Assembly (NCBI GenBank): GCA_947085425.1
Contig: CAMTWK010000044.1
Location: 1 to 43,162 of the forward strand
Origin: UKL13-2 sp947085425
Lineage (GTDB): Bacteria > Pseudomonadota > Gammaproteobacteria > Burkholderiales > Usitatibacteraceae
Length of the DNA stretch: 43,162 nt
Reading direction: 5' to 3'
The position numbers were made by a program, and so were the translations under genes. Positions within the stretch are counted from its first letter, which is position 1; each line of letters opens with the position of its first letter. Under the pieces are notes generated by a model that saw only the letters and a list, made by a program, of their open reading frames with translations, had not been told where the DNA came from and made no database searches. Of this stretch, positions 34,749-42,303 are shown piece by piece.

Positions 34749-34777
34749 ATGACAGTCGGCTAAACTCACGCTACAAA
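34749..34777 (+). promoter_or_regulatory. possible promoter of the type I secretion gene
   Basis: ATGACA (34749-34754), 17-bp spacer, TACAAA (34772-34777), 46 bp before the restored N-terminal ATG at 34824. The -10 is imperfect. Confidence 0.4.
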
Positions 34778-34823
34778 AATGCGGCTTAGGTCAACCGGAC
34801 CGGATGAACTTTCCAGCAAAAAA

Positions 34824-34900
34824 ATGAATCTCTCAAAAGACACCTTTCTTTGGGCGCTTGGCAGTCTGTGCAATATCCACCGACTGCCATTTAGCGAGGT
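34824..34900 (+). other. out-of-frame N-terminus of the type I secretion ABC transporter
   Basis: In a different frame from the main gene, ATG at 34824 encodes MNLSKDTFLWALGSLCN followed by I-H-R-L-P-F-S, the classic N-terminal start of type I secretion ATPases with a degenerate C39-peptidase-like domain. The homology then moves to the other frame (L-L-L-S-Q-F-P-P-P-Y). The switch falls near TTTAGCGAGG at about 34890-34900. Restoring two bases (AGCGCGAGG) would give a continuous P-F-S-A-R-L-L-L-S-Q-F. Either a true frameshift mutation or a sequencing/assembly error. Confidence 0.75.
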
Positions 34901-36939
34901 TGTTGCTCAGCCAGTTTCCGCCCCCATACAATGGACTATCGCTGACGGCTGCCGGAGAGAAGCTGGGAATTGAGCTGATTCAGCAGGTCATCGACGAGCG
35001 TGCACCACTCGAAAAACTTCCAACCCCTTTCATCGCAATGAAGAAAGGCGCGCTTGTTGTGCCGCAAATTCAGGAAGATAACGGGGAAGCTCAGGCATTG
35101 ACAGAGCTTGCGCTTGTCGTCCGGGCGGATCAGGAAAAAATCCTGTTGTTCATGTCTGGAGCGACCACCCCCACCACCCTGACCAAACAGGAATTCACCC
35201 GCGACTTCGAGATAACTACACTTTTGGCGTTCACAAAAAACAAACAGGTCAATGACGAAGACGCGCCTGTTGAAAGCCTGGCGTTTGGCATCAAGTGGTT
35301 TCTGCCGGAGATTGTCCGCCACAAAAAAATTTGGCGTGACGTGTTGCTGGCTTCGCTGGCGATACAACTGGTGGCGCTGGCGACCCCGCTTTTCACCCAG
35401 GCCATCATTGACAAGGTCATCGTCAACCAGACTATGAACACGTTGATTGTGATTGGTTTTGCGCTGATCGTGTTTCTGATTTTCACGGCCATCATGTCAT
35501 GGATACGCCAATACCTCGTGATCCATACCGGCAACCGCATTGATGCCGCGTTGGGTGCGGCAGTGTTTGAAAAACTGTTCCGGCTTCCGCATCGCTATTT
35601 TGAGCACCGGCCAACCGGTGTCATTGCCGCGCGGCTGCATGCGGTTGAAACCATACGTGAATTTGTCACTGGTGCGGCGGTGACGTTGATTCTTGATCTG
35701 CCATTCCTGCTTATTTTTTTGGCGATCATGTTTTATTACAGCGTCGCACTGACCCTAATTGCTGTTGGCATTCTTAGTGTCATCGCCGTTTTGAGCGTGT
35801 TGATTGCCCCGGTATTCCAAGCGCGATTGAACGAGCAATTTTTATTGGGCGCGCGCAATCAGGCGTTTGTCACCGAATACATCGGCGGCATGGAGACCGT
35901 CAAGTCATTGCAAATGGAGCCGCAGCTCATTGCCAAATACGGCGGCTATTTGAAAACCTATCTCGACGCCAGCTTCAAGACCAAACAACTCGGCAATACC
36001 TACAACACCATTGCCAACGCCCTTGAGCAGATCATGACAACCGGTATCCTGCTCGTTGGTGCCTACACGGTGATGACCAACCCGGCGTTCTCGATCGGCA
36101 TGCTGGTCGCCTTCCAAATGTTTGCCGGGCGGGTGTCGCAGCCGATCCTGCGCATCGTCGGACTATGGCAGCAATTTCAGCAGGCGAAGATCGCAATTTT
36201 GCGACTGGCAGACATCATGAATGCGCCTTCCGAGCCATATTCGGTGGTGCCGCAAGGCCAATTCGATGGTGCCGGAAAAATCGAATTCAGGGAAGTCAGT
36301 TTTCGTTATCGTGAAGAATTGCCCTATTTGTATCAAGGGCTCAACCTGGCCATATTGCCTGGCCAATGTGTGGCGATCATGGGGCCTTCCGGCTGCGGGA
36401 AAAGCACCCTGGCCAAGTTGCTGCAGGGGTTTTATTTGCCAACCTCAGGGTTGATTTCCGTTGATGGCAAGGACATCCGCAATCTGTCGGCAAACGAATT
36501 GCGCAATTATTTTGGGGTGGTGCCGCAGGACACCACTTTGTTTGCCGGCACCATTTACGACAATCTTATATTGGCGAACCCCCACGCCAATTTTGAAATG
36601 GTGGTTTCCGCCTGCAAATTCGCCGAAATCCACGATGTCATTGAGCGTCTGCCGCAAGGTTACCAGACCGAAATCGGCGAACGTGGTGTCGGCTTGTCCG
36701 GCGGGCAAAAGCAGCGCCTGGCGATTGCGCGGGCGCTGATCAAACGCCCGAAAGTGTTGGTGTTTGATGAATCGACCAGCAATCTTGACGCCAACACGGC
36801 GGCACAATTCGCCAAAACCGTCAGCACTCTGCTGGGAAAAATCACGCTGGTGTTTATCACTCATCAATTGCCCGCGACATTGAAGTTCGACCAACTGATT
36901 CAGCTTGATACCATCGCCAACGCGAGCCAGGCAGGGTAA
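34858..36939 (+). CDS. type I secretion system permease/ATPase (HlyB/LapB-like), N-terminus frameshifted
   Basis: Inner-membrane ABC exporter that drives RTX proteins through a HlyD-type adaptor and TolC-type pore. 693 codons in this frame: remnant of the C39-like substrate-docking domain (~1-140; no catalytic Cys seen), six-helix membrane domain (~160-440), ATPase domain with Walker A G509-P-S-G-C-G-K-S516, signature L-S-G-G-Q-K-Q, Walker B V-L-V-F-D-E-S-T-S-N-L-D and H-loop I-T-H-Q. The in-frame start is a TTG at 34858, but the real N-terminus starts at 34824 in another frame. The expected partner hlyD is not next door: only its C-terminal part survives 2.9 kb downstream. Function is therefore uncertain. 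Confidence 0.88.
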   Translation: MAVCAISTDCHLARLLLSQFPPPYNGLSLTAAGEKLGIELIQQVIDERAPLEKLPTPFIAMKKGALVVPQIQEDNGEAQALTELALVVRADQEKILLFMSGATTPTTLTKQEFTRDFEITTLLAFTKNKQVNDEDAPVESLAFGIKWFLPEIVRHKKIWRDVLLASLAIQLVALATPLFTQAIIDKVIVNQTMNTLIVIGFALIVFLIFTAIMSWIRQYLVIHTGNRIDAALGAAVFEKLFRLPHRYFEHRPTGVIAARLHAVETIREFVTGAAVTLILDLPFLLIFLAIMFYYSVALTLIAVGILSVIAVLSVLIAPVFQARLNEQFLLGARNQAFVTEYIGGMETVKSLQMEPQLIAKYGGYLKTYLDASFKTKQLGNTYNTIANALEQIMTTGILLVGAYTVMTNPAFSIGMLVAFQMFAGRVSQPILRIVGLWQQFQQAKIAILRLADIMNAPSEPYSVVPQGQFDGAGKIEFREVSFRYREELPYLYQGLNLAILPGQCVAIMGPSGCGKSTLAKLLQGFYLPTSGLISVDGKDIRNLSANELRNYFGVVPQDTTLFAGTIYDNLILANPHANFEMVVSACKFAEIHDVIERLPQGYQTEIGERGVGLSGGQKQRLAIARALIKRPKVLVFDESTSNLDANTAAQFAKTVSTLLGKITLVFITHQLPATLKFDQLIQLDTIANASQAG

Positions 36940-37215
36940 CAGCAGTTTTATCGCACTGCCCAGAAAATTCTAGGTTCGATCCAAGTCGCCCGCAATGGGT
37001 CGCAAAAATACAACAGTAGTTAATAAATTAATATCAACTAATATACTTTTGGCATGAAAGGTATGGTTAAGTCGTCGTCTCGGCTGTCAAATATCCACAA
37101 TTATTTTCAAAAAAAGCGTGGACAGGAAAATTGGGATTTCATCTGCTCGTCTGCTCGTCTGCCCGGCCTATTTTCCGCAATCGAAAAAACTCACCACACA
37201 TCTCATGGAGCCCTC
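36940..37215 (+). other. AT-rich gap before the RTX gene
   Basis: 276 bp with a markedly AT-rich core at about 37015-37050 that includes TATACT (37042-37047) as a possible -10. No clear -35. It probably holds the RTX promoter. A frame is open from 37054, but its first 54 codons look non-coding. Confidence 0.35.
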
Positions 37216-38598
37216 ATGCCTGTCATCGACCCGCCAACCCCCGCCACACCGATTTTGTCCGCAACCGTCCTGTCCGGCCTGTTCGCCAAAATCGACCGCA
37301 ATTTTTCGATAACAAACCTCGCTGATCTCTATCGTGTATCTGGTGCGGATGAAGCCCAGGCGAGTTTCAGTTTGTTCAACATGCTGCGACGAATCATACT
37401 CGGCGATACGTCGGCGTTGCCGACTTCCGGGGAGGGCGCGGATGCCGCACAACAGGCCGCGCTTGACCGACTGACAACAGCGCTCGACACCGGCGCATTC
37501 ACCGGCCGCATGGTGAGCCTGGTCGGGCAGACCGGCCAGCAGGTGGCAACCCTGGCCGCGAGCCATATGGGCGTACGATTCAGTCTCGGCACTGGTATCC
37601 CTTTCGCCATCATAGGTGCGACTGATGTTTATGCGCGCCACAATCAAGACGGCAGCCTGACACGATTTGATCCGGCCACCGGCGCAACACTCATCAGCGA
37701 AGAATGGCTGGGGGATCGATCACAATTGTTTGCCGCGCGGCTGGCATCCGGCGGTGCCAGTGCCATTGCCATCACCGGCAATCAATCGTGGGTGATAGAC
37801 GACCGCAGCCAGCGCAATGCTGACGGCAGCAGCGTGCGCACCGCGCTCAATGCCGATGGTGCCAATCGTCCGACCGGTCGGGTAACTTTTGGTGCCGATA
37901 ACAGCGAGGGAGAAATTGTCGCCGGCGGCGACGGTGATGATGAGTTGGATGGTGGCACAGGTACAGGCAACATGCTGGATGGCGGACGTGGCAACGATAC
38001 GCTCTACAGCCATGGCACCAACGATATCCTGAGCGGGGCAGAGGGCGACGACATCCTGTTTGGCAGCGATACGGAAACGACACAGCTCAGCGGTGGCACC
38101 GGCAACGATGAAATCTACGGTGGCGCCGCAAATGACCTTGCTGATGGCGAAGACGGCAACGACTTTTTATACGGCGGGCACGGTGACAGAGAGGCAGGGG
38201 TTTCGTTTGACAGAACTGCTTCTGCCAAACGCCTGCCGCGCGCTTGCGCGAGCCTGCCCCGGACTCGATCCGGGGGCATTCGCGATGGTCTGCAAGGTGG
38301 AGTCGGGAATTCGCGCGACATGTCGCACGCCGACGTAACGGTGTTTCGATGCAGCGAAACACGCGACCTGCAAGGGACGCGAATGGCAACCCTGACTTCA
38401 GGGGTTTTTATTAATGCTTTTAACAGCCTCGACGTTTTTCTGATCAAAACAGAAAAGTCGCCATTCCACGGGCAACTTCAAGCAAAAGAGACTCAATCGG
38501 CACGCCCTGATTGCACTTTGCCAATCAGCGCAAAAATAAGCCAAAAGCATGAAGCGCGCATTGCTGCCAATAATCTTCTATATGCGAGTGCAGCATGA
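37216..38598 (+). CDS. RTX calcium-binding protein, truncated and with unrelated tail
   Basis: From the ATG at 37216 (GGAG five bases upstream) the frame runs 460 codons. Residues about 1-235 resemble the middle region of large RTX hydrolases (F-A-I-I-G-A-T-D-V-Y-A-R-H-N-Q-D-G, F-D-P-A-T-G, W-L-G-D-R-S). Residues about 236-325 are RTX nonapeptides (GGDGDDELDGG, GGRGNDTLYS, GGTGNDEIYGG, DGNDFLYGGHGD), which bind calcium outside the cell. After that the RTX pattern stops abruptly and the rest reads through palindromic, apparently non-coding DNA with a terminator. The usual N-terminal enzyme domain and C-terminal secretion signal are missing, so this looks like a remnant rather than an active toxin. 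Confidence 0.72.
   Translation: MPVIDPPTPATPILSATVLSGLFAKIDRNFSITNLADLYRVSGADEAQASFSLFNMLRRIILGDTSALPTSGEGADAAQQAALDRLTTALDTGAFTGRMVSLVGQTGQQVATLAASHMGVRFSLGTGIPFAIIGATDVYARHNQDGSLTRFDPATGATLISEEWLGDRSQLFAARLASGGASAIAITGNQSWVIDDRSQRNADGSSVRTALNADGANRPTGRVTFGADNSEGEIVAGGDGDDELDGGTGTGNMLDGGRGNDTLYSHGTNDILSGAEGDDILFGSDTETTQLSGGTGNDEIYGGAANDLADGEDGNDFLYGGHGDREAGVSFDRTASAKRLPRACASLPRTRSGGIRDGLQGGVGNSRDMSHADVTVFRCSETRDLQGTRMATLTSGVFINAFNSLDVFLIKTEKSPFHGQLQAKETQSARPDCTLPISAKISQKHEARIAANNLLYASAA
38257..38275. repeat. palindrome CCCCGGA-CTCGA-TCCGGGG
   Basis: A perfect 7-bp inverted repeat inside the RTX open frame, of the CCCCGGAxTxGATCCGGGG form found as a dispersed intergenic palindrome in many proteobacteria. 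Its presence within the frame argues that this part of the frame is not true coding sequence. Confidence 0.7.
38341..38362. repeat. palindrome GTGTTTCG-ATGCAG-CGAAACAC
   Basis: A perfect 8-bp inverted repeat with six-base loop, downstream of the previous palindrome and just ahead of a terminator. Part of the same non-coding insertion. Confidence 0.7.
38390..38412 (+). terminator. terminator inside the RTX open frame
   Basis: CCCTG-ACTT-CAGGG followed by GTTTTTATT. Being inside the nominal RTX frame, it supports the view that the real RTX gene ended before this point. Confidence 0.65.
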
Positions 38599-38601
38599 AA
38601 C
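38477..38601 (+). repeat. duplicated 125-bp segment, copy A, ending at a start codon
   Basis: From TTCAAGCAAAAG to GCAGCATGAAAC, this segment aligns without gaps to 40311-40435, with about 82 of 125 bases identical. The edges are best conserved (GATTGCACTTTGC; ATGCGAG.GCAGCATGAAAC). In both copies it ends in the overlapping stop/start GCATGA of a gene for an exported protein. Both copies are open in the same frame (42 codons before the stop, sharing Q-A-K, D-C-T-L, A-A-N, A-x-A-A). Confidence 0.65.
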
Positions 38602-39437
38602 GAACAACACATTTCTTTGCTTATCTCGTCATAACCGTATTGCTCTTGGTCGCTGTAAACGCAAATGCAGTCGAGCCAAAACCGAAATCAAAACCAGCAA
38701 GCCCCTTCAAAGGCGAATTTGTTGTTACCCGAACCGAAGACCCAGTGTGTATTCCGCTGGTCAAAAACCTAAATGAATTCAGAAGGCACGACTTTAAGGA
38801 ATGCATTCCGCGCGTGTCGAAGAAATACCCACAATTCAAATACCCAGATTGGAAAGAAGTGCCGCTGGATTTGGAGATTGCGGAGAAGGCGTTTAAGGGC
38901 TTTTCGTTATTCGCGCCTAACGGTGAACCTGCGGCAACGGTGCGCTGGCAAAAGTGGCTTAAGGAAACTGAGACATTACGCGCTAACGGTCAAATCAAGA
39001 TGTGGCTGACGGAAGTCGATATTGATAACGATGGTGTCGTGGATACGATCGCGCGGGTGGATCGGGCGCATCCAGCACTAGACCGTCCTATTGCAGAACG
39101 AACCTGCCCGATTACGGATAGTGGGCTATGGATGGTGAAGGGTGGTAGCAAAGAACGGCAGGATCACTTCAACGAGATGCTACGCGGCTCCGACATTGTG
39201 AGCGAGTTGGATTCCGTCACGTCATATACGTTGGACTGGTTAGAAATTCCAGATATATATATGGATCGGCCGCCCAAAGGGCTAACAGGAACGTTGCATG
39301 TACTGATCTCCACCGCGCCTCACGTTGGGTCGGTTCAAGTCTGCAATATTAGCTGGGTACCTGAGGGCCTACTAAAAAAAGCAACGCCAGCCAAGTCAGC
39401 AAAGCCCATATCCAATAAGCCGATCTTAACCAAATAA
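38595..39437 (+). CDS. exported protein of unknown function
   Basis: Not recognised. 280 residues with a signal peptide (KR near the start, hydrophobic core L-V-I-T-V-L-L-L-V-A-V, cleavage near A-N-A25), so it is periplasmic or secreted. The mature part is soluble and mixed, with D-I-D-N-D-G-V-V-D-T-I-A-R-V-D (a calcium-loop-like DxDxDG) around residues 143-155. Two cysteines (R-T-C-P-I and Q-V-C-N-I) could pair. It sits 22 bp upstream of a lysozyme-like fragment, so it could be an immunity or inhibitor protein for that domain; that is inference only. The ATG overlaps the stop of the preceding frame. Confidence 0.7.
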   Translation: MKRTTHFFAYLVITVLLLVAVNANAVEPKPKSKPASPFKGEFVVTRTEDPVCIPLVKNLNEFRRHDFKECIPRVSKKYPQFKYPDWKEVPLDLEIAEKAFKGFSLFAPNGEPAATVRWQKWLKETETLRANGQIKMWLTEVDIDNDGVVDTIARVDRAHPALDRPIAERTCPITDSGLWMVKGGSKERQDHFNEMLRGSDIVSELDSVTSYTLDWLEIPDIYMDRPPKGLTGTLHVLISTAPHVGSVQVCNISWVPEGLLKKATPAKSAKPISNKPILTK

Positions 39438-39459
39438 CGCGATTACAAAGGACATCATC

Positions 39460-39831
39460 ATGACAATTCAACTTACCTTCAGCCCAGTCCTTGCCGATTA
39501 CGCGGCTCGCCGTTATCCGATCATTCGCAATTTAGAAGAGCCGGGCGGTGTCATTAGCACTACGCCCTACCGCGACTCTGTTGGGCTTGCGACGATTGGC
39601 GCGGGATTTCTTGTGCGTGCCAACGTCAACGAAATTCTGAGAACTTTGCTCGGAGTTGCACCAAGCGGGACGCAGGTAGACACTCTGACCGCAGCCGTGA
39701 GCGATTCAACTCGCGCTGATGGCAATCGAATATTCGCCAATAACGCCGCCGCCCAGACCGCGCTTGACACTGCCTACCGCACCATCACCGGCAACCAGAA
39801 CGCGACCTTCAGCTTTGCTGATGCCGAATAA
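39460..39831 (+). CDS. GH24 (phage-lysozyme)-like N-terminal fragment
   Basis: 123 residues. Residues about 22-50 resemble the active-site region of GH24 lysozymes: a glutamate in N-L-E26-E27-P-G-G, then Y-R-D39-S-V-G-L-A-T45-I-G-A-G-F. The Asp-x5-Thr spacing equals that of T4 lysozyme. Such a domain at the very N-terminus occurs in some large proteobacterial RTX proteins. The reading ends at residue 123, in the middle of a conserved-looking T-F-S-F-A-D-A-E, at a GTGTCTGACCCC scar, so the rest of the protein has been lost. AAAGGA precedes the ATG. Probably a remnant; activity not expected with the second lobe missing. Confidence 0.6.
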   Translation: MTIQLTFSPVLADYAARRYPIIRNLEEPGGVISTTPYRDSVGLATIGAGFLVRANVNEILRTLLGVAPSGTQVDTLTAAVSDSTRADGNRIFANNAAAQTALDTAYRTITGNQNATFSFADAE

Positions 39832-39832
39832 A

Positions 39833-39847
39833 TTGGTGTCTGACCCC
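39833..39847. repeat. mobile-element scar (GTGTCTGACCCC)
   Basis: TTGGTGTCTGACCCC lies exactly between the truncated lysozyme-like gene and the truncated HlyD sequence. It is the reverse complement of a GGGGTCAGA-type end like that at 41061. It looks like the leftover end of an excised or deleted element. Confidence 0.5.
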
Positions 39848-39866
39848 ATTTATTAATGAACCGCTG

Positions 39867-40244
39867 ATGGCCGAAGTGCAAATCAAAAATAGCGATGCCG
39901 GCTTCATCACCCGCACCACCCCCGCCAAAATAAAAGTCGCGAGCTTTCCGTTTCAGAAATACGGATTGCTCGACGGTGAAGTCACCCACTTCAGTGCGGA
40001 CGCATCCGACATCGTCGGTGGCCGACCCGAGGAAATCAACCAGGAAGGCCGGCTTGCCGTCACCGCAAACTACAAGGCGCAGATCAAACTCAAACACCAG
40101 CACCTCATGCGCGACGATAAAACATTTCGTTTGTTGCCTGGCATGCAGGTTGTGGCTGAAATTCATTTGGGATCGCGCTCGGTGCTCGAATATTTGCTCT
40201 CGCCGGTGCAAAAGACGGTGAGTGAGGCGGGGCGGGAGCGGTAG
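39867..40244 (+). pseudogene. HlyD-type membrane-fusion protein, C-terminal fragment
   Basis: 125 codons matching the C-terminal third of type I secretion adaptors: A-E-V-Q-I-K-N-S-D-A-G-F-I (end of the barrel/lipoyl region), V-A-S-F-P-F-Q-K-Y-G-L-L-D-G-E-V, then L-L-P-G-M-Q-V-V-A-E-I-H-L-G-S-R-S-V-L-E-Y-L-L-S-P-V. The full protein is normally over 400 residues with an N-terminal membrane helix and long coiled coil; these are absent, and the sequence starts abruptly after the scar. The ATG at 39867 is probably not a native start, as the frame is open upstream into the previous gene. Without the rest it cannot bridge the ABC transporter to the outer-membrane pore. Confidence 0.8.
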
Positions 40245-40310
40245 GGATGATGGACAGGAGAAAAATGATGATGCAGTGTAAATATATAAACGCGCCGGTT
40301 GGTGGGGTGT

Positions 40311-40435
40311 TTCAGGCAAAAGTGGCCGGAACGGCAAGCGGGGATTGCACTTTGCGAATTCATGCGCAGAAGATGCGTCTCAATGGATTTCTCTCTGCAG
40401 CCAATGACATTCAACATGCGAGGGCAGCATGAAAC
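40311..40435 (+). repeat. duplicated 125-bp segment, copy B, ending at a start codon
   Basis: Copy of 38477-38601. It is part of a small open frame 40247-40432 that begins just after the HlyD fragment and ends in the stop/start overlap with the lipoprotein gene. The small frame itself shows no recognisable domain. Confidence 0.65.
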
Positions 40436-41016
40436 ATCACCGGCCATTGCGCGCTACCACCCTTGTCCTTGTCGTACTGTCAGCGGTGCTGCTTGGTGCT
40501 TGTGACTTTGGCCCGAAGCTCATCAAATGGCAGGAGGACGTCGAACTCAAGAGCGGCGAAATCATCCGGGTCAATCGCACCGCCAAATCAAAATCCTTCG
40601 GTGAATGGGGCGGCTCCGGTGGCTGGGAAAACGAAGGCATGACCTTGCAAATAGCCACGCCCAACAACGCCGACAACCCGCCGCTATGGGACGCCAAGTT
40701 TGTCCCCGTCGTCTTTGACCGTGATGCTATTACCAACGAGTGGTTCATCGTTGCCACTTTTGTTAGCTGCGAGAGCTGGTACGAGCTCAGACGTCCCAAG
40801 CTGCCCTATACCGAGTACCGCTTGAAGAATGGCGCGTGGCAGCAGGTTGCGTTATCGCCATCGCTCATCGGGCGCGACGCCAATATGGAGACGGGCGTTA
40901 GATCTGGCGGCGAGCCACCTTTACTTGATCTGAACGCTAAGCGCGAACGCATGGTCGATGGTCGAATTGCAAAAGAATACAAAAAAATTGTTTCAGAGTG
41001 GACTACAGGTTGCTAA
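40429..41016 (+). CDS. lipoprotein of unknown function
   Basis: 195 residues. Type II signal peptide with basic start (KHHRPLR), hydrophobic core and lipobox L-L-G-A-C25. The residue after the lipidated cysteine is Asp, which in enterics keeps a lipoprotein in the inner membrane facing the periplasm. The rest is a soluble domain with several Trp (W-G-G-S-G-G-W-E-N) and a Cys pair possibility (S-C-E-S-W near residue 116; final C). GAGG precedes the ATG. Located between secretion-gene remnants and the lipase locus, its placement resembles immunity lipoproteins of lipase effectors in other secretion systems. Family not recognised. Confidence 0.7.
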   Translation: MKHHRPLRATTLVLVVLSAVLLGACDFGPKLIKWQEDVELKSGEIIRVNRTAKSKSFGEWGGSGGWENEGMTLQIATPNNADNPPLWDAKFVPVVFDRDAITNEWFIVATFVSCESWYELRRPKLPYTEYRLKNGAWQQVALSPSLIGRDANMETGVRSGGEPPLLDLNAKRERMVDGRIAKEYKKIVSEWTTGC

Positions 41017-41060
41017 TCAAATTCGAATCATTTTTTACTCATAAGCGGAGTACTAACACT

Positions 41061-41225
41061 AGGGGTCAGAGTCAAATTGTTTTCAGCCGACAACTATTTG
41101 ATCTGAGTCCTCCCACTTCATCTCACTACAACACAATTCAGTTCGCCAACAAATACCGCGCCGCAAATGCGGCAACAAAAAGTAACGGAGTGAATGCAAT
41201 GAAAAACAATTTGACTCTGACCCCT
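41061..41225. mobile_element. 165-bp element with perfect 23-nt terminal inverted repeats
   Basis: AGGGGTCAGAGTCAAATTGT(TTT) at 41061-41083 is perfectly repeated in reverse at 41203-41225. No transposase is present. GGGGTCAGA-type ends are common at non-autonomous elements and REP-associated tyrosine transposase targets. The small open frame that spans it is an artefact of the element. Confidence 0.8.
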
Positions 41226-41368
41226 GATGTTGCTATTCCCCTCAAAAGACAGCCTACACGCCAGACAACGGACACAAACAGACGGTGCCGCAGCAAACGA
41301 CCTAATAGAAACGCACGTCGCATGAACGATCCTCATCAGCTACGAACAACTTACCCAACGAGGTCAAC

Positions 41369-42301
41369 ATGGTAGCCGCCAAAGCAAAAGCACTCGGGCT
41401 TGATACGCTGGCGCAGAGCGTATCGATTGGTTATGTGATTGTCTTTTTGATTGTGCTGGCTTTGGTGTTGGTCTTGAACAAGACGACCAAAGCAAAGCTG
41501 ATTGGCGGGATTGTCACGGTGGGTGCGTTTGCGCTATTGCCGTATTGGTTGTTTGTTCAAAAATCGCCAGCGCAGCTAAAGGCAATAGACGAGCAGGCTG
41601 ATTTCGAAGCGCGCTACGAGCCGGCCAAGGCGCTGTTTGAGAAGCTTTGTAAAGAACAATCACAGCCGATCATCAAACGGACGGTGGAGGATGTGGAGGG
41701 GATTTTGTTGTTGAAGCGGAGAGAGGGATCCTTTGAAACGCGCCACAAAGATGTTGCTGACCAGATGTGGGCGGGGGCGGGCTTGGCGTACATGAGTGGC
41801 GGCAATTCGTACTTGTTGAACTACCTCATCGACCGCCGAGATGATGGCAAGTTTGGCATCAAGATCGAAGGGACGCTCGGCGCAAAAAAAACGCTGCGCG
41901 GCTTCAGGTTCGTCGATATACGCGATGTAACAACAGGTGAACTTACCCGCATCACTGCAACGTCTGTCCGTATTCCCGGCAACGTCGGTAACCCAGATAT
42001 CCAGCTTGTGCGCACGCCCCTCAACGGGAAACCGGCACGTTACGCCGTCGATCTCATCGACAACGTTGACCCTAGATTGCGCAAGCATTGGATTGCAGGC
42101 ACGACGTTTCGCGTGATTGATACCGCAACTAATGAAGTGATAGGAGAACAGACTTGGTGGAACTGGGACACAGGCTTTGGTAATACGGGCGGTAGCCGAT
42201 CGCCGTGGCTCACAGCCCGTCTATGTCCTGGAATCAGAAGCGGATATGACGCTGGGCATCTCTTCGTCGACTCGATTCTCAAAGCAAAACAAGGAAACTA
42301 A
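41369..42301 (+). CDS. two-helix membrane protein of unknown function
   Basis: Not recognised. 310 residues: a short N-terminus, helix 1 (~18-36, V-S-I-G-Y-V-I-V-F-L-I-V-L-A), a positively charged turn (N-K-T-T-K-A-K), helix 2 (~44-63, I-V-T-V-G-A-F-A-L-L-P-Y-W-L-F), then a soluble domain of ~245 residues. With the positive turn inside, the large domain would face the periplasm. GAGG lies six bases before the ATG. Only two bases separate it from the lipase-type effector gene, so the two are almost certainly co-expressed. Envelope location and coupling make it the best immunity candidate in the window, without direct proof. Confidence 0.75.
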   Translation: MVAAKAKALGLDTLAQSVSIGYVIVFLIVLALVLVLNKTTKAKLIGGIVTVGAFALLPYWLFVQKSPAQLKAIDEQADFEARYEPAKALFEKLCKEQSQPIIKRTVEDVEGILLLKRREGSFETRHKDVADQMWAGAGLAYMSGGNSYLLNYLIDRRDDGKFGIKIEGTLGAKKTLRGFRFVDIRDVTTGELTRITATSVRIPGNVGNPDIQLVRTPLNGKPARYAVDLIDNVDPRLRKHWIAGTTFRVIDTATNEVIGEQTWWNWDTGFGNTGGSRSPWLTARLCPGIRSGYDAGHLFVDSILKAKQGN

Positions 42302-42303
42302 TC

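Noticed and set aside
34364..34823. Integrase or attachment-site duplication next to the tRNA-Arg gene
   Set aside because: No integrase gene is present and no repeat of the tRNA 3' end was found downstream within the window.
37054..37215. 54-codon N-terminal extension of the RTX frame
   Set aside because: AT-rich, non-protein-like sequence; the ATG at 37216 has a good ribosome site.
40998..41375. 125-codon frame spanning 41.0-41.4 kb
   Set aside because: It runs through the inverted-repeat element and has no protein-like features.
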